Assembly: GCF_003574675.1 (NCBI RefSeq)
Contig: NZ_QOAZ01000018.1
Coordinates: forward strand, 1 to 64,000
Length of the DNA stretch: 64,000 nt
Direction: 5' to 3'
Source of the DNA: Azohydromonas sediminis
GTDB lineage: Bacteria > Pseudomonadota > Gammaproteobacteria > Burkholderiales > Burkholderiaceae_C
Position numbers and translations under genes: made by a program. The first letter of the stretch is position 1, and each line of letters begins with the position of its first letter. This document shows positions 53,509 to 62,955 of the stretch, piece by piece. The notes under the pieces were generated by a model, which was not told the origin of the DNA, did not search any database, and saw only the letters and a program-made list of their open reading frames with translations.

Positions 53509-55098
53509 ATGGACACCGCCCTGATCCGCCGCCACACGCTCGGCGACCTGCTGCACCGCAGCGCCGCGCGCCACCCGCACAAGCTCGCGATCGCCTGCGG
53601 CGACGTGCGCTGGACCTACCGCGAGTTCGACGCGCTCTGCGACCGGCTCGCCGCCGGGCTCGCGCAGCACGGCATCGCGCGTGGCGACCGCGTCGCGGTG
53701 CTGGCGCGCAACTCGCACGCGTTCGCTGCGATGCGCTTCGCGCTCGCGCGGCTCGGCGCGGTGCTGGTGCCGGTCAACTTCATGCTCAAGGCCGACGAGG
53801 CGGCGTACATCCTGCGCCACGCCGGCGTGCGGCTGCTGGCCACCGACACCGGCTTCGCGCCGCTGGCACGCGAGGCCGCGACGCTGGCCACCGTCGTCGA
53901 GCGGCTGGTCTGGCTGCCCGACGAGGACGGCAGCGCGCCGGTGCCCGGGCTGCTGTCGTTCGACGAACTCGCCGCGTGCACCGCGGCGCCGCCGCAGGTG
54001 GCGCTCGCGGGCAGCGACCTCGCGCAGATCGTCTACACCAGCGGCACCGAGAGCTTGCCCAAGGGCGCGATGCTGACGCACGATGCCGTGATGTGGCAGT
54101 ACGTCAGCTGCGTCGTCGACGCGAGCATCGCCGGCAGCGACCTGATGCTGCACGCGCTGCCGATGTACCACTGCGCGCAGCTCGACGTGTTCTTCGGCCC
54201 CGCGGTCTATGTCGGCGCGAGCAACGTCATCACCGGCAAGCCGGTGCCCGACCACCTGCTGTCACTGATCGAGCGCCACCGCATCACGTCGTTCTTCGCG
54301 CCGCCGACGGTGTGGATCGGCCTGCTGCGCTCGCCGGCGTTCGACGCCACCGACCTGTCGAGCCTCGCCAAGGGCTACTACGGCGCGTCGATCATGCCGG
54401 TCGAGGTCATGAAGGAGATCCTGCGGCGGCTGCCGGGCCTGCGGCTGTGGAACCTGTACGGCCAGACCGAGATCGCGCCGCTGGCGACGATGCTCGGCCC
54501 CGACGACCAGCTGCGCAAGCCCGGCTCGTGCGGGCGAGCGGTCCTCAACGTCGAGACGCGCGTCGTCGACGATGCGATGCGTGACGTGCCGCGCGACGGC
54601 CGCACGGTCGGTGAGGTGGTGCACCGCAGCCCGCAGCTGCTGCTCGGCTACTTCCACGACGACGAGCGCACCGCCGCCGCGTTCGAAGGCGGCTGGTTCC
54701 ACTCGGGCGACCTCGCGACGATCGACGACGAGGGCTACATCACGATCGTCGACCGCAAGAAGGACATGATCAAGACCGGCGGCGAGAACGTCGCCAGCCG
54801 CGAGGTCGAGGAGGCGATCTACAAGCTCGCGCCGGTCAGCGAGGTCGCGGTGATCGGCGCGCCGCACCCGCGCTGGGTCGAGGCCGTCGTCGCCATCGTC
54901 GTCGTCAAGTCCGGCCAGTCGCTCGACGAGGCGGCGGTGCTCGCGCACTGCGCCGAGCACCTGGCGCCGTTCAAGGTGCCCAAGCGCGTCGTGTTCGTCG
55001 ACGCGCTGCCGAAGAACCCGAGCGGCAAGCTGCTCAAGCGCGAGCTGCGCCAGCGCTTCGAGGCGCTGTTCGCCACCGCGCCGGGAGACCGGGGATGA
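53509..55098 (+). CDS. AMP-dependent acyl-CoA synthetase
   Basis: A 529-residue ANL-family ligase forming acyl-CoA through an acyl-AMP. Motifs: IVYTSGTESLPKGAMLTH (P-loop), WNLYGQTEIAPLATM, GWFHSGDLATIDDEGYITIV with DRKKDMIKTGGENV, and the catalytic Lys in PKNPSGKLLKREL. The substrate is a fatty or aromatic acid, not resolved. ATG 53509 starts MDTALIRRHTLGD; the earlier frame is low complexity. It overlaps the PPK2 gene by ATGA. Confidence 0.9.
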   Translation: MDTALIRRHTLGDLLHRSAARHPHKLAIACGDVRWTYREFDALCDRLAAGLAQHGIARGDRVAVLARNSHAFAAMRFALARLGAVLVPVNFMLKADEAAYILRHAGVRLLATDTGFAPLAREAATLATVVERLVWLPDEDGSAPVPGLLSFDELAACTAAPPQVALAGSDLAQIVYTSGTESLPKGAMLTHDAVMWQYVSCVVDASIAGSDLMLHALPMYHCAQLDVFFGPAVYVGASNVITGKPVPDHLLSLIERHRITSFFAPPTVWIGLLRSPAFDATDLSSLAKGYYGASIMPVEVMKEILRRLPGLRLWNLYGQTEIAPLATMLGPDDQLRKPGSCGRAVLNVETRVVDDAMRDVPRDGRTVGEVVHRSPQLLLGYFHDDERTAAAFEGGWFHSGDLATIDDEGYITIVDRKKDMIKTGGENVASREVEEAIYKLAPVSEVAVIGAPHPRWVEAVVAIVVVKSGQSLDEAAVLAHCAEHLAPFKVPKRVVFVDALPKNPSGKLLKRELRQRFEALFATAPGDRG

Positions 55099-55961
55099 CG
55101 AAGGGCAAGAAGAAGGGCGCCAAGGACCAAGGTGACCGCGCGACGGCGGCCGACGGCAACGCCTCGAGGATCTCGAAGGCCGAGTACGCCGAGCGCCTCG
55201 AGGCGCTGCAGGTCGAGCTCGCGCAGGTGCACCGCTGGCTCGAGCACACCGGCCGGCGGCTCGTCGTCGTCGTCGAGGGTCGCGACACGGCCGGCAAAGG
55301 CGGCGTCATCAGCGCGATCTCGGCCAAGCTGAACCCGCGGCGCTGCCGCGTCGTCGCGCTGCCCAAGCCGAGCGAGGCCGAACGCACGCAGTGGTACTTC
55401 CAGCGCTACGTCGCGCACCTGCCGTCGGCCGGCGAGATCGTGCTGTTCGACCGCAGCTGGTACAACCGCGCCGGCGTCGAGGCGGTGATGGGCTTTTGCA
55501 CGCCGGCGCAGACCGCGGCCTTCCTGAAGCAGGCGCCGGTGTTCGAGAAGCTGCTCGCCGACGACGGCATCGTGCTGCGCAAGTACTGGCTCACCGTCGA
55601 TCAGGCGCAGCAGGAGGCGCGCTTCGCCGAGCGCCTCGCGGACCCGCTCAAGCGATGGAAGCTCAGTCCGATCGACCTCGAGGCGCGCACGAAGTACGCC
55701 GAGTACGGGCGCGCGCGCGACGCGATGCTCGCCGCGACGCACAAGCCGCATGCGCCGTGGACGCTGGTCGACTTCAACGACCAGCGCCACGGGCGGCTGA
55801 CGCTGATCCGCCACCTGCTCGACAGCCTGCCCGACCACGACGTGCCCGCGCAGACGGTCGAGTTCCCGCCGCTGCCGGGCCAGCCGCTGAAGGAGCGCTT
55901 CGACGGGCCGCTCAAGCCGATCCCGCCGTGGCCGCCGCTCGACGCACGCGTCAGAGGATGA
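55095..55961 (+). CDS. ppk2: Polyphosphate kinase 2 family protein
   Basis: A 288-residue PPK2 enzyme using polyphosphate to phosphorylate nucleotides. Walker A is EGRDTAGKGGVISAIS, the lid/Walker B region contains LPKPSEAERTQWYFQRYVAH and FDRSWYNRAGVEAVMGFCTP. This pattern fits class I (NDP to NTP). A Lys-rich N-terminus (MTKGKKKGAKDQGDRAT) may bind polyphosphate. The gene overlaps an acyl-CoA synthetase that spends ATP, and overlaps the convergent TPM gene by 11 bp. Confidence 0.93.
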   Translation: MTKGKKKGAKDQGDRATAADGNASRISKAEYAERLEALQVELAQVHRWLEHTGRRLVVVVEGRDTAGKGGVISAISAKLNPRRCRVVALPKPSEAERTQWYFQRYVAHLPSAGEIVLFDRSWYNRAGVEAVMGFCTPAQTAAFLKQAPVFEKLLADDGIVLRKYWLTVDQAQQEARFAERLADPLKRWKLSPIDLEARTKYAEYGRARDAMLAATHKPHAPWTLVDFNDQRHGRLTLIRHLLDSLPDHDVPAQTVEFPPLPGQPLKERFDGPLKPIPPWPPLDARVRG

Positions 55962-56457
55962 CCACGGTGTCGGGCAGCTCGTTGACGTTGCGCTCGCCCG
56001 CCGGCAGCGCGTAGTGCGCGAGCAGCACCTCGTGCACGGCATCGATCGCCTGCGCGAGCCCGTCCTCGAAGCGCCCCGCGCGGAAGGCCTCGCCCATCGC
56101 CTCGACCACGCGCTGCCAGTGCCCGGGCGGCACGCGGCGGTCGACGCCGCGGTCGGCGACGATCTCGATCGCGTGGTCGGCCAGCAGCAGGTAGATCAGC
56201 ACGCCGTTGTTGGCCTCGGTGTCCCACACGCGCAGCTTGCCGAACAGCGCGACGGCACGCTCGCGCGGCGACGCGTCGCGCCACAGGTACGACAGCGGCA
56301 GCCCGGCTTCGACGCACACGCGGATCTCGCCGCTGTGCTGCGCTTCGCTGGCGCGGATGCGTGCCTGCAGCCGCTCGATGCCGTCGGCGCCGAGGAGGCG
56401 CAGCGCGTCGCCGGCGTCGAGCCAGCGGTGGCGCCACAGACGGGTCAGCCACCGCAT
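55951..56457 (-). CDS. TPM domain protein
   Basis: A 168-residue protein with a TPM domain (about 35-150): RASEAQHSGEIRVCVEAGLP and VALFGKLRVWDTEANNGVLI, then LADHAIEIVADRGVDRRVPP. There is no signal peptide; a short N-terminus MRWLTRLWRHRW may be amphipathic. It starts 2 bp after the neighbouring TPM gene and forms a three-gene unit with it and lemA. The function is unknown; TPM proteins are linked to photosystem repair in plants and to membrane stress in bacteria. Confidence 0.85.
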   Translation of the reverse strand: MRWLTRLWRHRWLDAGDALRLLGADGIERLQARIRASEAQHSGEIRVCVEAGLPLSYLWRDASPRERAVALFGKLRVWDTEANNGVLIYLLLADHAIEIVADRGVDRRVPPGHWQRVVEAMGEAFRAGRFEDGLAQAIDAVHEVLLAHYALPAGERNVNELPDTVVIL

Positions 56458-56458
56458 C

Positions 56459-57361
56459 TCACCACCCTCCCGAGGCGCCGCCGCCGCCGAAGCTGCCGCC
56501 ACCGCCCGAGCCGAAGCCGCCGCCGCCGAAGCCGCCCCCGTGGCCGCCCCAGCCGCCGCCCCAGGGGCTGCCCGGCGTCGGCGGCGGCCACGGACTGCGC
56601 CGGCCGCTGATGCGCCTGGCCGCGGCACCGACGCCGAACACAGCGACGAGCACGACCGCGACCACCGCCGCCGCGACCGCGAGCACGACGCTGCCGGTGA
56701 TCACCCAGCCCAGCGCCCCCACCGCCGCGCCGCTGGCCAGCGTGCCGAGCCCGCGGCCGAGGATGCCCGTCAGCACGGTGCTGACGATGGGTACGACGGC
56801 GAAGAAGAAGATCGCGATCTGCTCCCAGTCGGGTCCGCGCTCGCGGGCCGCGGCGCGCTGCGGCGCCGGCAGCATCTCGCCGCGGATGCGCGCGATCAGC
56901 AGGTCGAGCGCCGCGTCGATGCCGCCGGCGAAGTCGCCGGCGCGAAACGCCGGCACCATCGCGCGGTCGATGATCTGGCGCGCCGCGAGGTCGGGCACGG
57001 CGCCTTCGAGCGCGCGCGCGACCTCGATGCGTACGCGGCGGTCGTCCTTCGCGATGACGACGAGCAGGCCGTCGCCGACGTCGCGCCGGCCGATCTTCCA
57101 GGTGTCGGCCACACGCCACGCGTACGCGGCGATGTCCTCCGGTGCGGTGGTGGGCACCATCAGCACGACGATCTGCGGTCCCGCCTCGGCCTCGAAGGCG
57201 GCGAGCTTGGCCTCGAGCGCGGCGCGCTGCGCGTCGGCGAGCGTGCCGGTCTGGTCGATCACGCGTGCCGTCAGCGGCGGCACCGGCCGCAGGTCCTGCG
57301 CGAACGCGAGCGCGGCGGCGAACGCCAGCAGCAGCGTCGCGAGCGCGCCCCGCGCGTTCAT
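56459..57361 (-). CDS. TPM domain membrane protein YgcG-type
   Basis: A 300-residue protein with a signal peptide (MNARGALATLLLAFAAALAF), a TPM domain (about 25-150: VIDQTGTLADAQRAALEAKL and IVVLMVPTTAPEDIAAYAWR), a membrane hairpin (about 185-245) and a Gly-rich tail (GGGFGGGGFGSGGGGSFGGG). Such tails are common in YgcG proteins. Paired with LemA it probably forms an envelope complex of unknown role. Confidence 0.92.
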   Translation of the reverse strand: MNARGALATLLLAFAAALAFAQDLRPVPPLTARVIDQTGTLADAQRAALEAKLAAFEAEAGPQIVVLMVPTTAPEDIAAYAWRVADTWKIGRRDVGDGLLVVIAKDDRRVRIEVARALEGAVPDLAARQIIDRAMVPAFRAGDFAGGIDAALDLLIARIRGEMLPAPQRAAARERGPDWEQIAIFFFAVVPIVSTVLTGILGRGLGTLASGAAVGALGWVITGSVVLAVAAAVVAVVLVAVFGVGAAARRISGRRSPWPPPTPGSPWGGGWGGHGGGFGGGGFGSGGGGSFGGGGASGGW

Positions 57362-57374
57362 CGCCGGCGGCCGT

Positions 57375-58004
57375 TCAGCGGCTCGCCGCGGGTGCCGCCG
57401 GGCGGCTGAAGTCGACCGTCGGCGGCGTGCTGATCTGCGCCTCGTTGGCGACCGTGAAGTTGGGCTTGACGTCGTAGCCGAAGATCATCGCCGTGAGGTT
57501 GGTCGGGAAGCTGCGCCGCAGCACGTTGTACCGCTGCACGGCCCGGATGTACTGGTTGCGCGCCACCGTGATGCGGTTCTCGGTGCCCTCGAGCTGCACG
57601 CGCAGGTTCTGGAACGCCTGGTTGGCCTTCAGGTTCGGGTAGTTCTCGGCGACCGCCATCAGGCGCGACAGCGCGCTGCTGAGCTCGCCCTGCGCCTGCT
57701 GGAAGCGGTTGAACGCCTCGGGGTTGTTCAGCGTCTCGGGCGTGACCTGGATCGAGGTCGCCTTCGCGCGCGCCTCGATGACCTGCGTCAGCGTCGTCTG
57801 CTCGAAGTCGGCCTCGCCCTTGACGGTGGCGACGATGTTCGGGATCAGGTCGGCGCGGCGCTGGTACTGGTTCAGCACCTCGGACCAGCTGGCCTTGACT
57901 TCTTCGTCGAGGCGCTGGAATTCGTTGTAGCCGCAGCCGGCCAGCAGCAGCGACAGCGCGGCGGCGGCGGCCAGCGCCACGCGTCGGGTCCACATCGTCA
58001 TCAT
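57375..58004 (-). CDS. LemA family lipoprotein-like protein
   Basis: A 209-residue LemA protein. The N-terminal signal with [14 protein letters not shown] has a lipobox (LAGC), so it is likely a lipoprotein. LemA features include [20 protein letters not shown] and [18 protein letters not shown]. It heads the lemA-TPM-TPM unit; the three products are often found together. ATG 58004 follows GGAGG by five bases, and two further ATGs follow closely. Confidence 0.93.
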   Translation of the reverse strand: MMTMWTRRVALAAAAALSLLLAGCGYNEFQRLDEEVKASWSEVLNQYQRRADLIPNIVATVKGEADFEQTTLTQVIEARAKATSIQVTPETLNNPEAFNRFQQAQGELSSALSRLMAVAENYPNLKANQAFQNLRVQLEGTENRITVARNQYIRAVQRYNVLRRSFPTNLTAMIFGYDVKPNFTVANEAQISTPPTVDFSRPAAPAASR

Positions 58005-58059
58005 CGTCCTCCTTCGGCGAGGCCGGCATCGTACCGCCGGCGCGGCCCATAATCGCCCG

Positions 58060-59178
58060 ATGCTCGCGCCGCTCGCCAACGACACCTTCCTGCGCGCCTG
58101 CCGCCGCCAGCCCACCGACTACACGCCGGTGTGGCTGATGCGCCAGGCCGGGCGCTACCTGCCCGAGTACTGCGCCACGCGCGCGAAGGCCGGCAGCTTC
58201 ATGGGGCTGGCGACCAACGTCGACTACGCGACCGAGGTCACGCTGCAGCCGCTCGAGCGCTACCCGCTCGACGCGGCGATCCTGTTCTCCGACATCCTCA
58301 CCGTGCCCGATGCGATGGGCCTGGGACTGAGCTTCGCGCAGGGCGAGGGCCCGCGGTTCGCGCACCCGGTGCGCGACGAGGCGGCGGTGGCCAGGCTCGC
58401 GGTGCCCGACCTCGACAGGCTGCGCTACGTGTTCGACGCCGTCGCGTCGATCCGCCGCGCGCTGGTCACGACCGACGCCGCAGGGCGGCGGGTCGGCCGC
58501 GTGCCGCTGATCGGCTTCTCGGGCAGCCCGTGGACGCTGGCGTGCTACATGGTCGAGGGCGGTGGCAGCGACGACTACCGCCTCGTCAAGACGATGATGT
58601 ACGCGCGCCCCGACCTGATGCACCGCATCCTCGAGGTCAACGCCGACGCGGTGGCCGCGTACCTCAACGCGCAGATCGACGCCGGCGCGCAGGCGGTCAT
58701 GATCTTCGACAGCTGGGGCGGCGTGCTCGCCGACGGCGCGTTCCAGCGCTTCAGCCTCGCGTACACGAAGCGTGTGCTCACCCAGCTCAAGCGCGAGCAC
58801 GACGGCCAGCACGTCCCGACGATCGTGTTCACGAAGGGCGGCGGGCCGTGGCTCGAGGCGATGGCCGACAGCGGCGCCGACGTGCTCGGCGTCGACTGGA
58901 CGGTCAACCTCGGCGCGGCGCGTGCGCGCGTCGGCAACCGCGTCGCGCTGCAGGGCAACCTCGACCCGGCGGTGCTGTTCGCGCCGCCCGAGGTCGTGCG
59001 CGCCGAGGCGGCCCAGGTGCTCGAGAGCTTCGGCCGCCCGCAGCGCGCCGACGGCGGTGTCGACGGCCACATCTTCAACCTCGGCCACGGCATCAGCCAG
59101 TTCACGCCGCCCGACCACGTCGCGGCGCTGGTCGATGCGGTGCACGAGGTGTCGCGGCGTCTGCGCGCCGTCGCTTGA
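58060..59178 (+). CDS. hemE: Uroporphyrinogen decarboxylase
   Basis: A 372-residue heme-biosynthesis enzyme making coproporphyrinogen III. Signatures: [13 protein letters not shown] with the conserved Arg, [19 protein letters not shown] with the catalytic Asp, [13 protein letters not shown] and [10 protein letters not shown]. Length is normal. It is divergent from lemA (55 bp gap), and a 305-bp gap follows before priA. Confidence 0.98.
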   Translation: MLAPLANDTFLRACRRQPTDYTPVWLMRQAGRYLPEYCATRAKAGSFMGLATNVDYATEVTLQPLERYPLDAAILFSDILTVPDAMGLGLSFAQGEGPRFAHPVRDEAAVARLAVPDLDRLRYVFDAVASIRRALVTTDAAGRRVGRVPLIGFSGSPWTLACYMVEGGGSDDYRLVKTMMYARPDLMHRILEVNADAVAAYLNAQIDAGAQAVMIFDSWGGVLADGAFQRFSLAYTKRVLTQLKREHDGQHVPTIVFTKGGGPWLEAMADSGADVLGVDWTVNLGAARARVGNRVALQGNLDPAVLFAPPEVVRAEAAQVLESFGRPQRADGGVDGHIFNLGHGISQFTPPDHVAALVDAVHEVSRRLRAVA

Positions 59179-59483
59179 CCCCCAGCGACCGCGTCAACGG
59201 CGCCGCGCAGCGCGTGAGTGACTGCTCAGGTCTTGACTTATCCCCACGATTCGTGCTGCGCCGCAGCGCCGTCCAGCGCTGCGCACGCCCACGCCAACTT
59301 TGCCGGTGCACCAGCTAAGTGCTTGATTTTGCTCAGCGTCGGGGCGTGCTCGCCAGCCATGCAACTACCCTGCGGCCCTGCTGACACAAGCATTTAGCGC
59401 CGTCGCTGGCAGGTTCCCCACAAAGTTGTCCACAGAATCCGTGGACAGGTCGAAAAGCGTTTTCGAATCATGGACTTGGGTGC
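59179..59483. other. 305-bp gap before priA with DnaA-box-like sites and inverted repeats
   Basis: No gene is visible. It has DnaA-box-like 9-mers TTATCCCCA (59238-59246) and TTGTCCACA (59426-59434), each one mismatch from TTATCCACA, and a weaker TTCCCCACA (59414-59422). Inverted repeats: TGTCCAC-N7-GTGGACA (59427-59447), CGAAAA-GCG-TTTTCG (59451-59465), and GCTAAGTGCTTG (59314-59325) with CAAGCATTTAGC (59387-59398), one mismatch. The AT content is higher than in nearby genes. It probably contains the priA promoter. Confidence 0.6.
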
Positions 59484-61580
59484 GTGGCTTCAGACGGCTC
59501 CGAGGTTCTTCGTGCAAGTGAACGTCGGCAGGATGGGCCGTTGAGCCGACATCGCGTCGCGGTCGCCGTCGACACGCCGCAGCACAGCGGGCTGGCCGGC
59601 GCGCTCGATTATCTGCACGACGAGCCCGTCGCGCCGGGGACGCTGTTGCGTGTGCCGTTGGGCCGGCGCGAGGTCACCGGCATCGCGTGGGGCCGCGCAG
59701 GCGACGCGGCAACCGCTATCGGCGACGACGCGCTGCGCCCGGTGGCGGCGGTGCTGCGGGCGCTGCCGCCGCTGCCACCGGCCTGGCTCGAGCTGGTTGT
59801 GTTCGCGGCCGGCTACTACCAGCGCAGCGTCGGCGAGGTTGCGCTGTCGGTGCTGCCGCCCGAGCTGCGCAAGCTCGACGACGCGCGGCTGGCCCAGCGC
59901 ATCGCCCGCCTGCGCGCGCCGGCGCCGACGCCAGCCGAAGCGCCGCCGCCGCTGACCCCCGACCAGGCCGCGGCGCTCGATGCGCTGGCCGCCGACGCCG
60001 AGCCCGGCACGACGCTGCTGCACGGCGTCACCGGCAGCGGCAAGACCGAGGTCTACCTGCGCGCCGCGGCGCGCGCGCTCGACGCCGGGCGCCAGGTGCT
60101 GGTGCTGGTGCCCGAGATCAACCTGACGCCGCAGCTCGAGGCGCGTTTCGGCGCGCGCTTCGGCGCGCACCGGCTCGTCACGCTGCACAGCGCGCTGACG
60201 CCGGCGCAGCGGCTGCGCCACTGGCTGCGCGCGCACCTCGGCCTGGCCGACGTCGTGCTTGGCACGCGGCTCGCGGTGTTTGCGTCGCTGCCGCGGATCG
60301 GCCTGATCGTCGTCGACGAGGAGCACGACGCGTCGTTCAAGCAGCAGGAAGGCGCGCGCTACTCGGCGCGCGACCTCGCCGTCTACCGCGGCCGGCTCGA
60401 GCGCGTGCCGGTGCTGCTCGGATCGGCCACGCCGTCGCTCGAGACCTGGCACAACGCCGAGCAGGGGCGCTACCGGCGCCTGGCGCTGCCGCAGCGCATC
60501 GGCGGCGGCGCGCCGCCGCGCGTGCGCGTCGTCGACATGGGCCGGCTGCCGCGCGAGGCGCTGCGCGACAGCGCGCTGTCGCCGCCGCTCGTCGACGCGC
60601 TGCGGCAGCGCCTCGCGCGCGGTGAGCAGAGCCTGCTGCTGCTCAACCGCCGCGGCTACGCGCCGGTGCTGCACTGCGGCGCCTGCGGCTGGAAGAGCGG
60701 CTGCCCGCATTGCAGCGCGTGGGTCGTGTTCCACAAGCGCGACCGCACGCTGCGCTGCCACCACTGCGGCTACACGCAGCCGGTGCCGCGCGCGTGCCCC
60801 GACTGCGGCAACCAGGACATCGCGCCGATCGGCCGCGGCACCGAGCGGCTCGAGGAGCAGATCGCCGAGCTGATGCCCACCGCGCGCGTCGCGCGCATCG
60901 ACGCCGACAGCACGCGCGCACAGGGCGCGCTCGAGGCCCAGCTCGCCGCGGTGCACGCCGGCGACGTCGACGTGCTGGTGGGCACGCAGATGGTGGCCAA
61001 GGGGCACGACTTCCGCCGCATCACGCTGGTGGCCGCGGTCAACCCCGACGCGTCGCTGTTCGCGAGCGACTTTCGCGCCCCCGAGCGCCTGTTCGCGCTG
61101 CTGATGCAAGCCGGCGGCCGTGCCGGCCGCGACGCCGCGCGCGCCGCCGCGAGCGAGCTGTGGATCCAGACTTGGCACCCGCAGCACGCGCTGTACGCGG
61201 CGCTGGCGCGCCACGACTTCGCGGCCTTCGCCGCCGCGCAGCTGGCCGAGCGCGAGGCCGCGGGGCTGCCGCCGTTCACGCACCTGGCACTGCTGCGCGC
61301 CGAGGCGCGCCGCGTCGAGGCGGCCACCGCGTTCCTGCACGACGCCGCCGCGCTCGCCGCGCAGCTGCCCGGCGCCGACCAGGTCAGCGTCTACCCGCCG
61401 GTGCCGCCGCCGCTGTCGCGCGTGGCCGGCATCGAGCGCGTGCAGATGCTCGTCGAGGCGCGCTCGCGCGCGGCGCTGCAGCGGCTGCTCGCCGCGTGGG
61501 TGCCGGCGCTGCACGCGCTGCGCGCGACGCACAAGGCGCTGGCGCGCTGGGCGATCGACGTCGACCCGCTCGCGATCTGA
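59484..61580 (+). CDS. priA: Primosomal replication restart helicase PriA
   Basis: A helicase that reloads the replisome at stalled forks. From GTG 59484 it has 698 residues; homology begins at HRVAVAVDTPQHSGLAGAL, so a TTG at 59541 (preceded by AGGA) may be the real start. Walker A is GVTGSGKTEVYLR and Walker B DEEHDASFKQQE. The zinc-binding Cys clusters are CGACGWKSGCPHC and CHHCGY...CPDCGN. The C-terminal helicase motif MLQAGGRAGR-like sequence (LMQAGGRAGRDAA) is present. Regulation by the DnaA-like sites upstream is possible. Confidence 0.94.
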   Translation: MASDGSEVLRASERRQDGPLSRHRVAVAVDTPQHSGLAGALDYLHDEPVAPGTLLRVPLGRREVTGIAWGRAGDAATAIGDDALRPVAAVLRALPPLPPAWLELVVFAAGYYQRSVGEVALSVLPPELRKLDDARLAQRIARLRAPAPTPAEAPPPLTPDQAAALDALAADAEPGTTLLHGVTGSGKTEVYLRAAARALDAGRQVLVLVPEINLTPQLEARFGARFGAHRLVTLHSALTPAQRLRHWLRAHLGLADVVLGTRLAVFASLPRIGLIVVDEEHDASFKQQEGARYSARDLAVYRGRLERVPVLLGSATPSLETWHNAEQGRYRRLALPQRIGGGAPPRVRVVDMGRLPREALRDSALSPPLVDALRQRLARGEQSLLLLNRRGYAPVLHCGACGWKSGCPHCSAWVVFHKRDRTLRCHHCGYTQPVPRACPDCGNQDIAPIGRGTERLEEQIAELMPTARVARIDADSTRAQGALEAQLAAVHAGDVDVLVGTQMVAKGHDFRRITLVAAVNPDASLFASDFRAPERLFALLMQAGGRAGRDAARAAASELWIQTWHPQHALYAALARHDFAAFAAAQLAEREAAGLPPFTHLALLRAEARRVEAATAFLHDAAALAAQLPGADQVSVYPPVPPPLSRVAGIERVQMLVEARSRAALQRLLAAWVPALHALRATHKALARWAIDVDPLAI

Positions 61581-61620
61581 CGCGGCGGCGACAATGCGCG
61601 CCGTCCGCCCGCCGCCAACG

Positions 61621-62919
61621 ATGAACGACGCCTTCGAACGTGCCCGCCAGTGCTTCTTCGACGGCCTGCAGGCGCTCGAGGCCGGGCGTCTGGACGACGC
61701 CGAGCGCAGCTTCGAGGCCTCGCTGGCGCTGGTACCCGGGCGCGCGTCGACGCTGACCAACCTCGGCGCGGTGCGCATCCGCCTCGGCCGGCCGGCCGAC
61801 GCGCTGCCGCTGCTCGACGAGGCGGTCGCCGCGCAGCCCGAGCACGTCGAGGGCTGGCTGCAGCGCGGGTTGGCGCTCGAGCGGCTCGGCCGCGACACCG
61901 AGGCGCTGCCGTGTTTCGAGCGCGTGCTCGCACAGGTGCCCGACGACGCGCCGACGCTGTACCGCACCGCGATGGCGCTGAACCGCCTCGGCCGCCACGC
62001 CGACGCGCTCGCGCGCCTGCAGCACCTGCTGCGCGTGCAGCCCGGGCACGCGCGCGGCTGGACGCTGCACGGGCAGACGCTGCAAAGCCTCGAGCGCCAC
62101 GACGAGGCGCTGCCGTCGTACGAGCGCGCGCTCGCGCTCGATCCGACCGACGCGTGGGCGTGGACGCTGCGCGGCGGGCTGCTGAAGGACCTGGGTCGGC
62201 GCGACGAGGCCGTCGCCGCGTTCGAGCAGGCGATCGCGCACGGCGGCGATGCCGAGTACAACGGCTACTTCCTCGCCGCACTCGGGGGCCGTCCGAAGCC
62301 GGCGCGCGCTCCCGGCGCCTACGTGCAGCAGCTGTTCGACGGCTACGCCGAGCGCTTCGACGAGCACCTCGTGCAGGTGCTGAACTACCGCTCGCCCGGC
62401 ATGCTGGCCGAGCGCATCGCCGCGCTCGGGCGGCGCTTCACTCATGCGCTCGACCTCGGCTGCGGCACCGGGCTGTGCGGGCCGCTGGTGGCGCCCGTCG
62501 TCGAGCGGCTCGACGGCGTCGACCTGTCGCAGGCGATGCTCGACAAGGCGCGCGCGCTCGGCGTCTACGGCCGCCTTGAGCGCGCCGACCTCGTCGACCA
62601 TCTGCGCGCGACACCCGACCGCCACGACCTCGTGCTCGCCGCCGACGTGTTCACGTACCTCGGCGACCTGAACGACGTGTTCGCCGGCGTCGCGCGCGTG
62701 CTCGAGCCGGGCGGCTGGTTCGTGTTCTCGGTCGAGCGTGCCGACGACGGCGTCGACTTCGAGCTGCGCGGCACCTTGCGCTACGCGCACTCGGCGCGCT
62801 ATCTGCGCACGCTCGCGGCGTCGGGCGGCTTCGACGTCGGCGAGATCAGCGAGGCGACACTGCGCGAGAACCAGCGCCGCCCGATCGCCGGGCTGCTCGT
62901 GCTGCTGCAGCGCCGCTGA
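61621..62919 (+). CDS. TPR-repeat SAM-dependent methyltransferase
   Basis: A 432-residue protein with about six TPR units (residues 1-215; e.g. AERSFEASLALVPGRASTLT and LPSYERALALDPTDAW). A class I methyltransferase domain follows (about 270-400) with the SAM motif ALDLGCGTGLCGPL and the acidic LVLAADVFTYLGDL. Such TPR-MTase fusions occur in many proteobacteria; the methyl acceptor is unknown, with TPRs probably binding a protein target. It begins 40 bp after priA. Confidence 0.88.
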   Translation: MNDAFERARQCFFDGLQALEAGRLDDAERSFEASLALVPGRASTLTNLGAVRIRLGRPADALPLLDEAVAAQPEHVEGWLQRGLALERLGRDTEALPCFERVLAQVPDDAPTLYRTAMALNRLGRHADALARLQHLLRVQPGHARGWTLHGQTLQSLERHDEALPSYERALALDPTDAWAWTLRGGLLKDLGRRDEAVAAFEQAIAHGGDAEYNGYFLAALGGRPKPARAPGAYVQQLFDGYAERFDEHLVQVLNYRSPGMLAERIAALGRRFTHALDLGCGTGLCGPLVAPVVERLDGVDLSQAMLDKARALGVYGRLERADLVDHLRATPDRHDLVLAADVFTYLGDLNDVFAGVARVLEPGGWFVFSVERADDGVDFELRGTLRYAHSARYLRTLAASGGFDVGEISEATLRENQRRPIAGLLVLLQRR

Positions 62920-62955
62920 CGCTGCCGGTGCGGTGCCGGCGCGTGGCCGGGGCCT

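Noticed and set aside
59179-59483. Chromosomal replication origin
   Set aside because: DnaA-box-like sites are only two or three and no dnaA, dnaN, rpmH or parAB gene is nearby, so it is reported only as an unusual gap.
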